A stretch of DNA of 64,000 nucleotides from Tardiphaga sp. P9-11 (GCF_008329525.1 NZ_NPKQ01000012.1:1-64000), one strand, 5' to 3'; shown: positions 36,309 through 44,584, counted from the first letter of the stretch. Numbers and translations are program-made. Notes: generated from the letters alone by a model not told the origin.

Positions 36309-37301
36309 TTACTTGTCGCGGATTGCCGCGAAATTCGCGTTGATCCGCATGGTGAGATAGTCGCCCGCCGTTATGGGTTCGTATTTGCCAAGCGGCCCCT
36401 GCATCACGGCGTCGCGATTGGCCTGGCAGAAGAACGGCAGCGACAAGCGGCGGCCAAGATATTCGCCCGGCCGCGGCATTCGCACGCGATGCAGCGTGGA
36501 TTGCAGCTGGTCGTCGGACCATCGCATCAGCATGTCGCCGATATTGCAGGTGATGTAGCCCTGTCGCGGCGGCACATCCGTCCATTCGCCGGCTGCGGCC
36601 TCCTTGCCCGGGCATACCTGCAGGCCGCCTTCGCCTTCCTTCTGGTGCAGGATTGTCAGACAGTCGAAATCGGAATGCGCGCCCGCGCGCCAGGCCTCGA
36701 AATCTTGTGGCTTGGCATCTTCCATCGACATGTAGTGGATCAGCCGCTGCGTCGACTGGTAGTGCTGTGACGCCGGATCATGGGCCTTGGTGAAGAAGTC
36801 CTCCGCGAAGCCCATTTTGAGCGCAAAACACGAAAGGATGCGCATGCCGAGCGCCCAGTTCTGGCGCTCGAACTTCAACATCTCCGTCTTGAAATTCGGT
36901 AGTTCGTCCTCGTTCGGCCACAACCCGGACATGCTGGGTTGAGTGATCTGATAACTTTCCTTGTTGTCCGGCGTGCCCGTCGAGGGCCGCACCTGGGCCT
37001 TGAACTCCCAGCCGGCATTGGTGCCTTTCGGCATCGGATACTTGGCCTTCACATCCATCGGCAGCTCGAAGAACCGCCATGTGGCAGCAAAGGCGGCGTC
37101 GATATCGGATTGGGGGATGCCGTGATTATAGACCTGAAAGAAGCCGATCTCGGTGGCCGCGTCCCACAATGCATCTGCGATCTCGTGTTTGCGGTTGTCG
37201 AAATCCGCCAGATCGATCACCGGAATCTCGCGCTCGACAGTGGTGCCGATGCCACCAATTCGGGTCTCTTTATTTAGCTCGGCGAGGGCGTAGTCACTCA
37301 T
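36309..37301 (-). CDS. Isopenicillin-N-synthase-type 2-oxoglutarate/Fe(II) oxygenase
   Basis: 330 aa. N-terminal DIOX_N region (IPVIDLADFDN..AATEIGFFQVYNHGI, about 26-61). The double-stranded beta-helix core carries the iron triad H209-x-D211 (GAHSDFDCLTIL) and H271 (QSTLHRVRMP), and the 2-oxoglutarate-binding RLS (R285-S287). All are intact, so it should be an active dioxygenase. Substrate unknown; a member of this superfamily acts on thymine in fungi. Position behind a xanthine-type riboswitch and next to an amidohydrolase suggests a purine base or its breakdown product. AGGAG lies eight bases before the ATG and can pair with the riboswitch P1 3' strand. Confidence 0.88.
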   Translation of the reverse strand: MSDYALAELNKETRIGGIGTTVEREIPVIDLADFDNRKHEIADALWDAATEIGFFQVYNHGIPQSDIDAAFAATWRFFELPMDVKAKYPMPKGTNAGWEFKAQVRPSTGTPDNKESYQITQPSMSGLWPNEDELPNFKTEMLKFERQNWALGMRILSCFALKMGFAEDFFTKAHDPASQHYQSTQRLIHYMSMEDAKPQDFEAWRAGAHSDFDCLTILHQKEGEGGLQVCPGKEAAAGEWTDVPPRQGYITCNIGDMLMRWSDDQLQSTLHRVRMPRPGEYLGRRLSLPFFCQANRDAVMQGPLGKYEPITAGDYLTMRINANFAAIRDK

Positions 37302-37320
37302 GGTAGGTTCTCCTGGGAAA

Positions 37321-37335
37321 GCCGACGTGGTCGGC
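37321..37335 (-). promoter_or_regulatory. Hairpin between riboswitch copy A and the oxygenase ribosome site
   Basis: On the minus strand GCCGAC and GTCGGC pair around CAC, followed by TTTCCC. It lies between the riboswitch (ends 37342) and the AGGAG at 37314-37310. It may be part of the expression platform, either as a weak terminator or as a spacer hairpin. Confidence 0.5.
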
Positions 37336-37341
37336 GGTTGA

Positions 37342-37379
37342 GGAGCAATGTCCGGGCATGGCCCGACCGCTTCTACTCC
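37342..37379 (-). ncRNA. Riboswitch copy A, NMT1-motif (xanthine) type
   Basis: Minus strand, 38 nt. P1 is GGAG/CUCC; the internal loop strands are UAGAAGCGGUC and GGACAUUG; P2 is GGGC/GCCC with a CAU loop. The loop strands are identical in copy B at 40164-40203 while both helices differ by compensating changes. They match the NMT1-motif RNA as I recall it, a xanthine/uric acid sensor of proteobacteria. The P1 3' strand plus one base, CUCCU (37345-37341), is complementary to the downstream AGGAG (37314-37310). Ligand-stabilised P1 would free the ribosome site, predicting an ON switch. Confidence 0.85.
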
Positions 37380-37412
37380 GGAGCAGGCAAGGCCAAATAC
37401 CTCGCCAATTCG

Positions 37413-38273
37413 TCAGTCCTTCTTCGGTACACTCCATGGAAACAGTCGCCGTTGCGTGAACAGGACGAGCTGGAACAGCAGGAGCGACATCGCGGCGAGT
37501 ACAAGCAGGCCGGCCCAGGCCTGCGGCAGGCGAAACATCGAGGTCGAGAACTGTATGAAGTAACCGATACCAGCGTCGGATGCGCAGAACTCGGCGACGA
37601 CAGCGCCGATCACGGCCAGAGTGATGGAAATCTTGAGCGCGGAAAAAATATACGGCACCGCGAATGGTAGCCGTATCTGCGTGATCTCGCGCCAGGGCGG
37701 CGCACGCAGGCTTCGCGACAGCTCGATCAGCTCAGGCGGCGTCGCGGCGAGGCCGGTAGCGGTCGATACCACGAGGGGAAAGAAGGTGATCAGGCAGGTG
37801 ATGACGACTCGTGGTGCATCGCCGGCGCCGAGCGCGACGATGATGACCGGCGCCACGGCCACCACCGGCGTCGACTGCACGACGACCAGCAACGGATACA
37901 GCGTCTTCGACAGAAACGGCGAACGCATCATGACGATTGCGAGCGGGATCGCGATCACGATCGACAGCACGTAACCGACCAGCGCGACGCGCAGCGTCGC
38001 CCAGATGTGAACCATCCAGCGGTCGGCACCGATCGAGGAAAACGACTGCAAGATCGAGGAGGGGGTCGGCAACAGGTATGACGGAATCGCGAGGCCGCGC
38101 GCAATAGTCTCCCAGAATACCAGTACGGCGATCAGCGAGCCGGCCGTTGCCACTCCGGGTGCTGCGACCAGACGCAGCAGCCGCTGCTTTGCGGCCGTGC
38201 GGGCGCGGGGCGCGGTGGCTTCAGGCTGCGGCTCTTTGGAGGAGGAGGCCGCGTAGGTGAGCACTGAGGTCAT
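37413..38273 (-). CDS. ABC transporter permease, NMT1/SsuC type
   Basis: 286 aa, about six membrane helices after a soluble N-terminal stretch of about 35 residues. The EAA-like loop is VSTATGLAATPPELIELSRSLRAPPWREITQIRLPFAVPYIFSALKISITLAVIGAVVAEF. This is the BPD_transp_1 type permease found in SsuABC, TauABC and ThiXYZ importers. It overlaps the ATPase gene by 53 bp (38221-38273), implying coupling. With 38221-38994 and 38997-40004 it forms a complete importer. The oxygenase gene follows after 111 bp that carry riboswitch copy A. Confidence 0.9.
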   Translation of the reverse strand: MTSVLTYAASSSKEPQPEATAPRARTAAKQRLLRLVAAPGVATAGSLIAVLVFWETIARGLAIPSYLLPTPSSILQSFSSIGADRWMVHIWATLRVALVGYVLSIVIAIPLAIVMMRSPFLSKTLYPLLVVVQSTPVVAVAPVIIVALGAGDAPRVVITCLITFFPLVVSTATGLAATPPELIELSRSLRAPPWREITQIRLPFAVPYIFSALKISITLAVIGAVVAEFCASDAGIGYFIQFSTSMFRLPQAWAGLLVLAAMSLLLFQLVLFTQRRLFPWSVPKKD

Positions 38274-38994
38274 GGATCGCTCTCTCATTCGCTGTCTCGG
38301 GTCCGCGCGGGCGACCGACCGGCACCACGATATCGGTGAGAACGGAGCCAGGGCGGCCGGTCATCACCAGTACGCGGTCTGCCAGCAGCGCGGCTTCGTT
38401 TACCGAATGGGTAATGAACACGACGGTCTTCGGCCGCTCGGAGAAAATCCGCAGCAGGTCGAAACCCATCACCTCGCGGGTCAGCGCGTCCAGCGCTGAA
38501 AACGGTTCGTCCATCAACAGGATGTCGGGGTCGAGCAGCAGCGCCCGAGCGATACCGACGCGCTGTTGCATGCCGCCGGATAGCTCGTCAGGTAGCCGGT
38601 TGGCGAAACCATCGAGGCCGACCATGTGCAAGAGATCCGCGGCGCGCGCGCGGTCTTCGGCGCTGACCCGTCCACGCTTGTGACGGATCGGAAACAGTAC
38701 ATTGTCCTCGACGCTGGCCCATGGCAGCAGCGTCGGTTTTTGAAATACGATGCCGATGTCGTCACGCGGCTCCGTCACCGGCAGGCCGAACACCTCGACC
38801 GTACCGGACGTTGGCGGTAATAGCCCCGCGATCAGGCGCAGCAAGGTCGACTTGCCGCAGCCCGAGGGGCCCAGGACCGCCAGGAATTCGTGCTGCGCGA
38901 CGTCGAAGCTGACATCGCGCAAAGCCTCGGTCTCGCCCGAGCGGGTATGGAAGACTTGACCAAGCTGGGTAAAGCGAATGGCAGGCGCGACCAT
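38221..38994 (-). CDS. ABC transporter ATP-binding protein
   Basis: 257 aa from ATG 38994, two bases after the binding-protein stop. Walker A LGPSGCGKST, Q-loop VFQKPTLLPW, signature LSGGMQQRVGIARAL, Walker B ILLMDEPF, H-loop VFITHSV. Nitrate/sulfonate-type (SsuB/TauB group) ATPase. An upstream in-frame ATG at 39087 would read far back into the binding-protein gene and is unlikely. Energises the NMT1-type importer at the inner membrane. Confidence 0.93.
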   Translation of the reverse strand: MVAPAIRFTQLGQVFHTRSGETEALRDVSFDVAQHEFLAVLGPSGCGKSTLLRLIAGLLPPTSGTVEVFGLPVTEPRDDIGIVFQKPTLLPWASVEDNVLFPIRHKRGRVSAEDRARAADLLHMVGLDGFANRLPDELSGGMQQRVGIARALLLDPDILLMDEPFSALDALTREVMGFDLLRIFSERPKTVVFITHSVNEAALLADRVLVMTGRPGSVLTDIVVPVGRPRGPETANERAIHDLSAHLRGLLLQRAAA

Positions 38995-38996
38995 GG

Positions 38997-40004
38997 CTAT
39001 TTCGCTGGAATGAATTTGCGGGTGATCGCGGTTTCGGGATCGAGCTTGCTGGGTGCGATGTTTTGCGCAGCCGATACGCGCCGCCATGTTTCGGCGAGGC
39101 GCGCGGGTTCGAATACGCCGAGGCCGTCTTTATCGGTCACCTCGTTGAAGATCAGCGGATTGGTGTCGCCGATCGAACCCTTCACGTCTTCCGAACCAAG
39201 TTCGGACACGATGGCGAGCACCGACGCCGCAGCCTTGTCCGGATCGCTCTTGGTGAATTCGATCGACTTCTTGAAGGCCTCGACGAAGCGTTTGGCGACA
39301 TCGGGCCGTTTGGCCAGGAAATCGTCATTGGCGATTAGTGAGGCCGAGTACAGTTCAAGACCGGCAGCTGACCAAGGCAGGGCGATGATCTCCTTGCCGG
39401 CTTCCTTGCCTTGGTTCTTGTAGCGCGTCAGGTCAGTCATCCAGGCGATGATGCCGTCGACATTGCCGGCCATTAGCATCGGCCCGAGCGAGCCGGGCTC
39501 GGCCTTGATCAGTTTGATGTCGGCGACATCAAAGCCCTTGTCCTTCAGCACCAACGGCAGATAAAAATTCGACGAGGTGAAGGGCGAGGTCGCGATGGTC
39601 TTTGTCTTCACATCCTCGACGCTGGCGATCTTGCCGCCCTTGACGACGTAGAACGCGTGCGGTCCCCGATTGAACACCGACAGCACGCCGGTGACTTTGA
39701 CGTTTTCATTTGCGCGCGCGGCTAGCAGCGCGCCGATATCTGACATACCGATATCCGACGAACCGGCGGCCAATCGCGAAATGGCATCGGTCGATCCGCG
39801 ACCGGACGCGATGGTGATATCAAGACCGGCGTCGCGGCAGAAGCCCTGATTGATGCAGACATAGATCGGCGCCTTGTCGCCACCCGGAAGCCAGTCGAGT
39901 TGAAAGATGACTTTGTCGGCTGCGTGCGCGGGCGCGGCCATCTGGCCAAATGCGACGACTCCAAAGACAAGTGCCAACCACGCGATGGAGGTGCGACGTG
40001 TCAT
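38997..40004 (-). CDS. NMT1/THI5-family substrate-binding protein
   Basis: 335 aa from ATG 40004, supported by GGAAGGA eight bases upstream. Signal peptide (SIAWLALVFGVVAFGQMAAPAHAA). The mature NMT1 fold starts KVIFQLDWLPGGDKAPIYVCINQGFCRDAGLDITIASGRGSTDAISRLAAGSSDIGMSD, in which the LDW and GxGSxxAI patterns are those of periplasmic pyrimidine/HMP-type binders. Homologues in this family bind flat heterocycles such as hydroxymethylpyrimidine precursors. With a xanthine-type riboswitch 160 bases upstream, xanthine, uric acid or a related purine is the predicted ligand. First gene of the five-gene operon. Confidence 0.9.
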   Translation of the reverse strand: MTRRTSIAWLALVFGVVAFGQMAAPAHAADKVIFQLDWLPGGDKAPIYVCINQGFCRDAGLDITIASGRGSTDAISRLAAGSSDIGMSDIGALLAARANENVKVTGVLSVFNRGPHAFYVVKGGKIASVEDVKTKTIATSPFTSSNFYLPLVLKDKGFDVADIKLIKAEPGSLGPMLMAGNVDGIIAWMTDLTRYKNQGKEAGKEIIALPWSAAGLELYSASLIANDDFLAKRPDVAKRFVEAFKKSIEFTKSDPDKAAASVLAIVSELGSEDVKGSIGDTNPLIFNEVTDKDGLGVFEPARLAETWRRVSAAQNIAPSKLDPETAITRKFIPAK

Positions 40005-40163
40005 GCGGGATCCTTCCGTTGAGCGATCAGGCCGATCAACGCAAATGGCATGCCAGCAGATGATGGCTCGGGCAGCCATCGCAAGCAGTGCTCGCGGTTG
40101 CGCTCGGATTGGGACGTCTGGGCAGATTTGCAGAGCATGCGGCGGACCTCGATGTGTCATCGC

Positions 40164-40203
40164 CGAGCAATGTCCAGAGCTATGCTCAGACCGCTTCTAC
40201 TCG
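40164..40203 (-). ncRNA. Riboswitch copy B, NMT1-motif (xanthine) type
   Basis: Minus strand, 40 nt. P1 is CGAG/CUCG; the loop strands UAGAAGCGGUC and GGACAUUG are identical to copy A; P2 is GAGC/GCUC with an AUA loop, flanked by a U-U mismatch. P1 differs from copy A in the outer pair (C-G for G-C) and P2 at the second pair (A-U for G-C), both conserved as pairs. It lies 160 nt upstream of the binding-protein ATG. A 7-bp hairpin at 40062-40080 sits in the leader. The remaining leader and upstream sequence to hspQ (40005-40369) holds no gene. Confidence 0.85.
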
Positions 40204-40369
40204 CTGCCCCAAGGCTCCACGATTACGAAAACGAGTGCAAGGAAATTAAACAGGCAGACTTATTGCCTAAAAAATAGACAACATCCCGCTACCGAAGCGA
40301 CGCGTATCTGACGCATCGATCAACCGTCAGCAGATAGCGACGGTCAAACTGCAAAACGGTGAAACGCCG

Positions 40370-40702
40370 TCAGTTCAGCGAGGGATTGCGCGGCCGATAG
40401 CTGCCCGACTTGTCCTTGATGAAGATCTCGGCGACCTGGGAGTGCCGGATCGGCTCGCCGGACTCGTCAGGAAGCAGGTTCTGCTCGGAGACGTAAGCGA
40501 CGTATTCTGATTCAGAATTCTCAGCCAGCAGGTGGTAAAATGGCTGGTCCTTGTGCGGACGGACGTCCTCGGGGATCGACAACCACCATTCTTCAGTGTT
40601 GTTGAATTCCGGATCGATGTCGAACACCACGCCCCGGAACGAAAAGATCCGGTGGCGGACGATCTGTCCAATCTGGAATTTGGCGGTCCGCGCTTTGATC
40701 AT
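40370..40702 (-). CDS. hspQ: Heat-shock protein HspQ (YccV-like)
   Basis: 110 aa. AKFQIGQIVRHRIFSFRGVVFDIDPEFNNTEEWWLSIP and PFYHLLAE..YVAYVSEQNLLPDESGEPIRHSQVAEIF are the full HspQ/hemimethylated-DNA-binding (YccV) domain. In enterobacteria HspQ is a heat-shock protein that modulates Lon specificity and was first noted as a binder of hemimethylated oriC DNA. Single gene, divergent from the AEC transporter. The promoter should lie in the 121 bp between them. Confidence 0.93.
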   Translation of the reverse strand: MIKARTAKFQIGQIVRHRIFSFRGVVFDIDPEFNNTEEWWLSIPEDVRPHKDQPFYHLLAENSESEYVAYVSEQNLLPDESGEPIRHSQVAEIFIKDKSGSYRPRNPSLN

Positions 40703-40823
40703 TCAGGTCGAATAGACCAGGATTGTGGCCGATGCTAGAGGCAAACGACGGAATTAAGACAGCCGGAAGCCACTCCCCACTATCCCGCCCGTCGGGCCAA
40801 GAACCAAGAAAAACACGCACGAC

Positions 40824-41777
40824 ATGATGGACGTCCTCAATCTCGCACTCCCGTATTTCGGGCTGATCTTCATCGGCTACGCCTGCGGCAAGGTGAAGAA
40901 CCTGCCCGAAACGGGCCTCGCCTGGATGAACTTCTTCCTCCTTTATGTGTCGCTTCCAGCGCTGTTCTTCCGGATCATGGCGAAGACGCCGTTCGAGGAA
41001 CTCAACAATCTGCCCTTCGTGATCGGGACCACGCTGGCGACTGCGACGGCGTTCTTCCTGTCGGTCGGCACCGGTAAATTCCTGGGCCGGCTGACCATGC
41101 GCGAGGCCGGAATGGCCGGGCTCGCCGGCGGCTATGGCAATATCGGCTATATGGGCCCAGGGCTGGCGCTGGCGGTACTCGGGCCGAAGGCCGCGGTCCC
41201 GACCGCGCTGGTGTTCTGCTTCGACAGCATCTTCCTGTTCTCGATCGCGCCGCTGATGATGGCGCTGACCTCAGGCGACAAGCGGCCGTTGCTGCCGACC
41301 ATCGGCATCGTCATCAAGCATATCGTGCTGCATCCCTTGATCGTGGCAGCCTATCTCGGCGCCTTCGTCGCGGCGTTTCATATCCAGATGCCGGTCGCCA
41401 TCGATGGCATGCTGCTGTTCCTGCAGAATTCTGCTGCGCCCGTCGCGCTGTTCGCGCTCGGTGTGACGGTTGCCTTACGGCCGCTGGGGCGCGTGCCGTG
41501 GGAGGTGCCGGGCCTGATCTTCATCAAGCTGCTCATCCATCCGCTGATCGTGTTCGGCCTGATGCTGTTGCTCGGGCCGTTCCCGCCGGTATGGGCCGCG
41601 ACGGCCGTGCTGCTCGCTTCCTTGCCGCCGGCGCTGAACGTGTTCGTGATCGCGCGGCAATATGACAGCTGGATCGAACCAGCCTCGGTCGCGGTGCTGC
41701 TCGGCACCTTCGTTTCCGTGTTGACGCTGACTTCGGTGATGTATTTCCTGAAGACCGGCCAGATCTCGTTCCCTTAG
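40824..41777 (+). CDS. AEC (auxin efflux carrier) family transporter
   Basis: 317 aa, about ten membrane helices in two groups of five. Family features: LPYFGLIFIGYACGK at the start, LAGGYGNIGYMGPGLAL in helix 4 region, NSAAPVALFALGVTVA in the seventh, and LLASLPPALNVFVIARQYD near the end. Bacterial AEC proteins export or exchange organic acids such as malate and malonate. The first of two adjacent ATG codons is used; the ribosome site is weak. It converges on the FAD hydroxylase gene. Confidence 0.87.
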   Translation: MMDVLNLALPYFGLIFIGYACGKVKNLPETGLAWMNFFLLYVSLPALFFRIMAKTPFEELNNLPFVIGTTLATATAFFLSVGTGKFLGRLTMREAGMAGLAGGYGNIGYMGPGLALAVLGPKAAVPTALVFCFDSIFLFSIAPLMMALTSGDKRPLLPTIGIVIKHIVLHPLIVAAYLGAFVAAFHIQMPVAIDGMLLFLQNSAAPVALFALGVTVALRPLGRVPWEVPGLIFIKLLIHPLIVFGLMLLLGPFPPVWAATAVLLASLPPALNVFVIARQYDSWIEPASVAVLLGTFVSVLTLTSVMYFLKTGQISFP

Positions 41778-41791
41778 GACGCGCGAGATCT

Positions 41792-42994
41792 CTAGGAGGC
41801 GCTCTTGCGCCACGATGGCGATAGGCCCTCGCGCATCGCAAGGCGGCGCAACGGGCCTATAGACCCCATCGCATGCATGCCGGCCGCGCGGATCACCTGC
41901 ATCGGCAGGAGATCGCTGAGCAGCGAACGGTTGGCCATATCGATAGCGAAGGTGCGCGAGGCGATGTCGCTGCGGCGGATATTCTCGAAACGCGCCAGCA
42001 CCGGTGCAGCCCCGATATCCGCGCCATTCATGCCGGCATCGCGAACGACGTCAGCGATATCGCCGGCGTCGCGCAGGCCGAGATTGAGGCCCTGCGCGCC
42101 GATTGGCGGCACTACATGGGCGGCTTCGCCGACCAGCACGATACGGTTGTCAGCCAGTTGGCTTGGCTGCTCGATGGCCAGCGGGAACATGTGCCGGCCG
42201 GGTTCGACCTGAACGCGGCCGAGGATCGAATGCGATTGTTTCTCGGCGGCGTCCGACAGTGCCTCGTCGCTCAGCGCCATCAGGCGTTCGGCGTCCCGGG
42301 GCTTGTTGACCCAGACGACGCTGGAGCGATTGCCGGGCAGCGGCACGAACACGCAGGGGCCAGCGGGCGTATGAAACTCAGTCGACATGTTCTTGTGCGG
42401 TCGACTATGCGTGATGTTGAAGGTTACGGCCGACTGGTCCAGCGGGCGGCGCTTGACTGAAATGCCGGCAGCTTCGCGGCACAGGGACTGGCGGCCATCG
42501 GCGCCGACGATCAGCCGCGCGGCCAGCACCTGACCGTGCCGGGTGTGGACCTGAATCTGCATCTCGTCCGGCGTAACCGTATCGGCCTCGTCATCGATGC
42601 GAATGAGATTGGTCAATTCCGCGGCGCGCGCTTCGAGCGCGATCATCAGTTCACGGTTCTCGATATTGTAGCCGAAGGTTTCGAGACCGATCTCGCCGCA
42701 GACGAATTTAACTTCGGGCGCACGGATCAGCCGGCCCGTGTCGTCCACCAGCCGCATGGTCGTCAGCGCGGCCGCCTTGTCGGCGCAGCGGCGCCAGACA
42801 TCGAGGCTTTCCAGAAACGCGACGGAGCCGCCAAGCAGCGCGGTGGTGCGGTTGTCGCCGTAAGGGACGCGGCGGGCGACGAGGGCGGTACGGGCGCCGG
42901 TCTCGGCCAGCGCAAGGGCCGCAGCAAGGCCGGCAGGACCGCCGCCGACAACGGCGACGTCATAAATGGAGGTGGAAGCAGAGGTCTCGGTCAT
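41792..42994 (-). CDS. UbiH/Coq6-family FAD-dependent monooxygenase
   Basis: 400 aa. FAD-binding GGGPAGLAAALALAETG (about 17-33), the second flavin motif VGADGRQSLCREAAGI, and VGEAAHVVPPIGAQGLNLGLRDAGDIADVV (GD-type motif typical of UbiH/UbiF/VisC/Coq6). Enzymes of this family hydroxylate the ubiquinone ring; alphaproteobacteria often use one or two (UbiL, UbiM or UbiH-like) for all positions. Which position cannot be told here. Single gene, convergent with the AEC gene and divergent from pcs. Confidence 0.88.
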   Translation of the reverse strand: MTETSASTSIYDVAVVGGGPAGLAAALALAETGARTALVARRVPYGDNRTTALLGGSVAFLESLDVWRRCADKAAALTTMRLVDDTGRLIRAPEVKFVCGEIGLETFGYNIENRELMIALEARAAELTNLIRIDDEADTVTPDEMQIQVHTRHGQVLAARLIVGADGRQSLCREAAGISVKRRPLDQSAVTFNITHSRPHKNMSTEFHTPAGPCVFVPLPGNRSSVVWVNKPRDAERLMALSDEALSDAAEKQSHSILGRVQVEPGRHMFPLAIEQPSQLADNRIVLVGEAAHVVPPIGAQGLNLGLRDAGDIADVVRDAGMNGADIGAAPVLARFENIRRSDIASRTFAIDMANRSLLSDLLPMQVIRAAGMHAMGSIGPLRRLAMREGLSPSWRKSAS

Positions 42995-43130
42995 GGCCGG
43001 ACCATCGGCCTTTGGCCCGGTATTTTCAAGCCGTTACGTGCCGCGGAATCGTTCCTGCATAGCCGGGCGGCCGAAGGCCGCATCGGCGCCTGTGCAAATC
43101 GGGCCGATTCCTGCTAGCAATTCCCGGCAT

Positions 43131-43865
43131 ATGACCGCTTCGAGTCCGGACCAACTCCCATCGTCGTCACGATCCGCGCGCGCGGCGGCGTTCTCGGTTC
43201 ACATCTTTACGGCGCTCGGTGCCGGCGTGGCACTCATTGCCATGATGAGCGCCGTGCGCGGCGAATGGGCTGCGATGTTCGGCTGGCTCGGTTTGGCGCT
43301 GATCATCGACGGGCTCGATGGCCCGATCGCTCGACACTTCGACGTCGGCCGCGTGCTGCCGGATTGGTCGGGCGACGCGCTCGATTTCGTGGTCGACTTT
43401 CTCACTTACGTGTTCGTGCCAGCCTATGCGATCGCCGCATCCGGTCTGTTGGTGCCGTGGACAGCGGTGCTACTCGGCGCCGGCATCGTCGTCACCAGCG
43501 CACTATATTTTGCCGACAAACGCATGAAGACCGACGACAACCACTTTCGCGGTTTTCCGGCGCTGTGGAACGGGGCGGCGTTCTATCTGTTCTTGCTGCA
43601 ACCATCGCCCGTCATCGCGAGCCTTGCGATCCTGGCGCTGATTGTCCTGACCTTTGTGCCAGTGCATGTGCTGCATCCCATTCGCGTGACGCGCCTGCGC
43701 CGGTTGAACCTGTCACTGATGGCGATCTGGGCTGTGCTAGCCGTCATCACGCTGATACAGAACTTCGCTGTTGCTTTGCCTGTTACGGTCGCGCTCTGCG
43801 CGATCGCTTTTTACATTGTCTGCGGTGACGCCGTCATCCGCCTCATGAGGCCCTCCAAATCATGA
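43131..43865 (+). CDS. pcs: Phosphatidylcholine synthase
   Basis: 244 aa from ATG 43131, which follows directly after non-coding sequence; the open frame extends further upstream without a good start. About eight membrane helices. The CDP-alcohol phosphotransferase motif is DGLDGPIARHFDVGRVLPDWSGDALDFVVD (roughly D-G-x-D-G-P-x-A-R-x8-G-x3-D-x3-D), in the variant of Pcs enzymes. Pcs condenses CDP-diacylglycerol with choline at the inner membrane. A PmtA-type enzyme at 19503-20093 provides the methylation route, so both routes occur in this window. Overlaps terC by ATGA. Confidence 0.92.
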   Translation: MTASSPDQLPSSSRSARAAAFSVHIFTALGAGVALIAMMSAVRGEWAAMFGWLGLALIIDGLDGPIARHFDVGRVLPDWSGDALDFVVDFLTYVFVPAYAIAASGLLVPWTAVLLGAGIVVTSALYFADKRMKTDDNHFRGFPALWNGAAFYLFLLQPSPVIASLAILALIVLTFVPVHVLHPIRVTRLRRLNLSLMAIWAVLAVITLIQNFAVALPVTVALCAIAFYIVCGDAVIRLMRPSKS

Positions 43866-44584
43866 TCGAACTGTTTTCCAGCCCCGAAGCCTGGGCCGCG
43901 CTCTTGACGCTGACCGCGCTCGAAATCGTGCTCGGTATCGACAATGTGATTTTCCTGTCGGTGCTGGTGTCGCGGCTGCCGGAGCCGCAGGCAACCCGCG
44001 CACGCCAGATAGGTCTCGCGCTGGCGCTGGTGTTCCGCATCATTCTGCTGAGTGTCCTCGTCTGGCTGATCGGCCTGACTGAACCGGTGATCACGGTGAG
44101 GGGTCTCGCGCTGTCGTGGCGCGACCTCATTCTGATCGGCGGCGGCCTGTTCCTGATCGCCAAGGCGACGCATGAAATTCATGCCGAGGTCGAGGCCCGG
44201 GAAGGGCACGGCGATGAGAAGTCAGCCCCGAACGCCTTTGCCTGGGTCATCCTGCAGGTCGTGGTCGTCGATCTCGTGTTCTCGCTCGACTCTATCATCA
44301 CCGCGATCGGCATGGCGCAGGATATCGAGATCATGGTGGCCGCGGTCATCATCGCTTGCGCGGTGATGTATGTATCTTCTGGACCAGTGGCGCGCTTCGT
44401 GGCGGAATATCCGACCACAAAGATGCTGGCACTGGCCTTCCTCGTGCTGATCGGCGTCTCCCTGGTCGCCGACGGATTCAAATTCCACATCCCGCGCGGC
44501 TATATCTATTTCGCTATTCTGTTCTCGGCAGCGGTCGAGCTGTTCAATGTGCTGGCGAAGCGTAACCGCAGAAAGCGGGCCTAG
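43862..44584 (+). CDS. TerC-family integral membrane protein
   Basis: 240 aa, about seven helices. Hallmarks are LTLTALEIVLGIDNVIFLSVLV and VVVDLVFSLDSIITAIGMAQ, each with the paired acidic and Asn residues in the membrane that define TerC/YgdQ proteins, then FILIGVSLVADG-type LVLIGVSLVADGFKFHIPRGYIYFAI. TerC proteins are linked to manganese efflux or to metalation of exported proteins. The start overlaps the pcs stop, so the two are translated together, though a functional link is not obvious. Confidence 0.9.
   Translation: MIELFSSPEAWAALLTLTALEIVLGIDNVIFLSVLVSRLPEPQATRARQIGLALALVFRIILLSVLVWLIGLTEPVITVRGLALSWRDLILIGGGLFLIAKATHEIHAEVEAREGHGDEKSAPNAFAWVILQVVVVDLVFSLDSIITAIGMAQDIEIMVAAVIIACAVMYVSSGPVARFVAEYPTTKMLALAFLVLIGVSLVADGFKFHIPRGYIYFAILFSAAVELFNVLAKRNRRKRA

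Noticed and set aside
36196-40004. Operon first read as pyrimidine (cytosine/thymine) uptake and breakdown
   Set aside because: Gene families alone allow this, but the two riboswitch copies match a xanthine-sensing class, so purine is preferred; the pyrimidine reading is not excluded.
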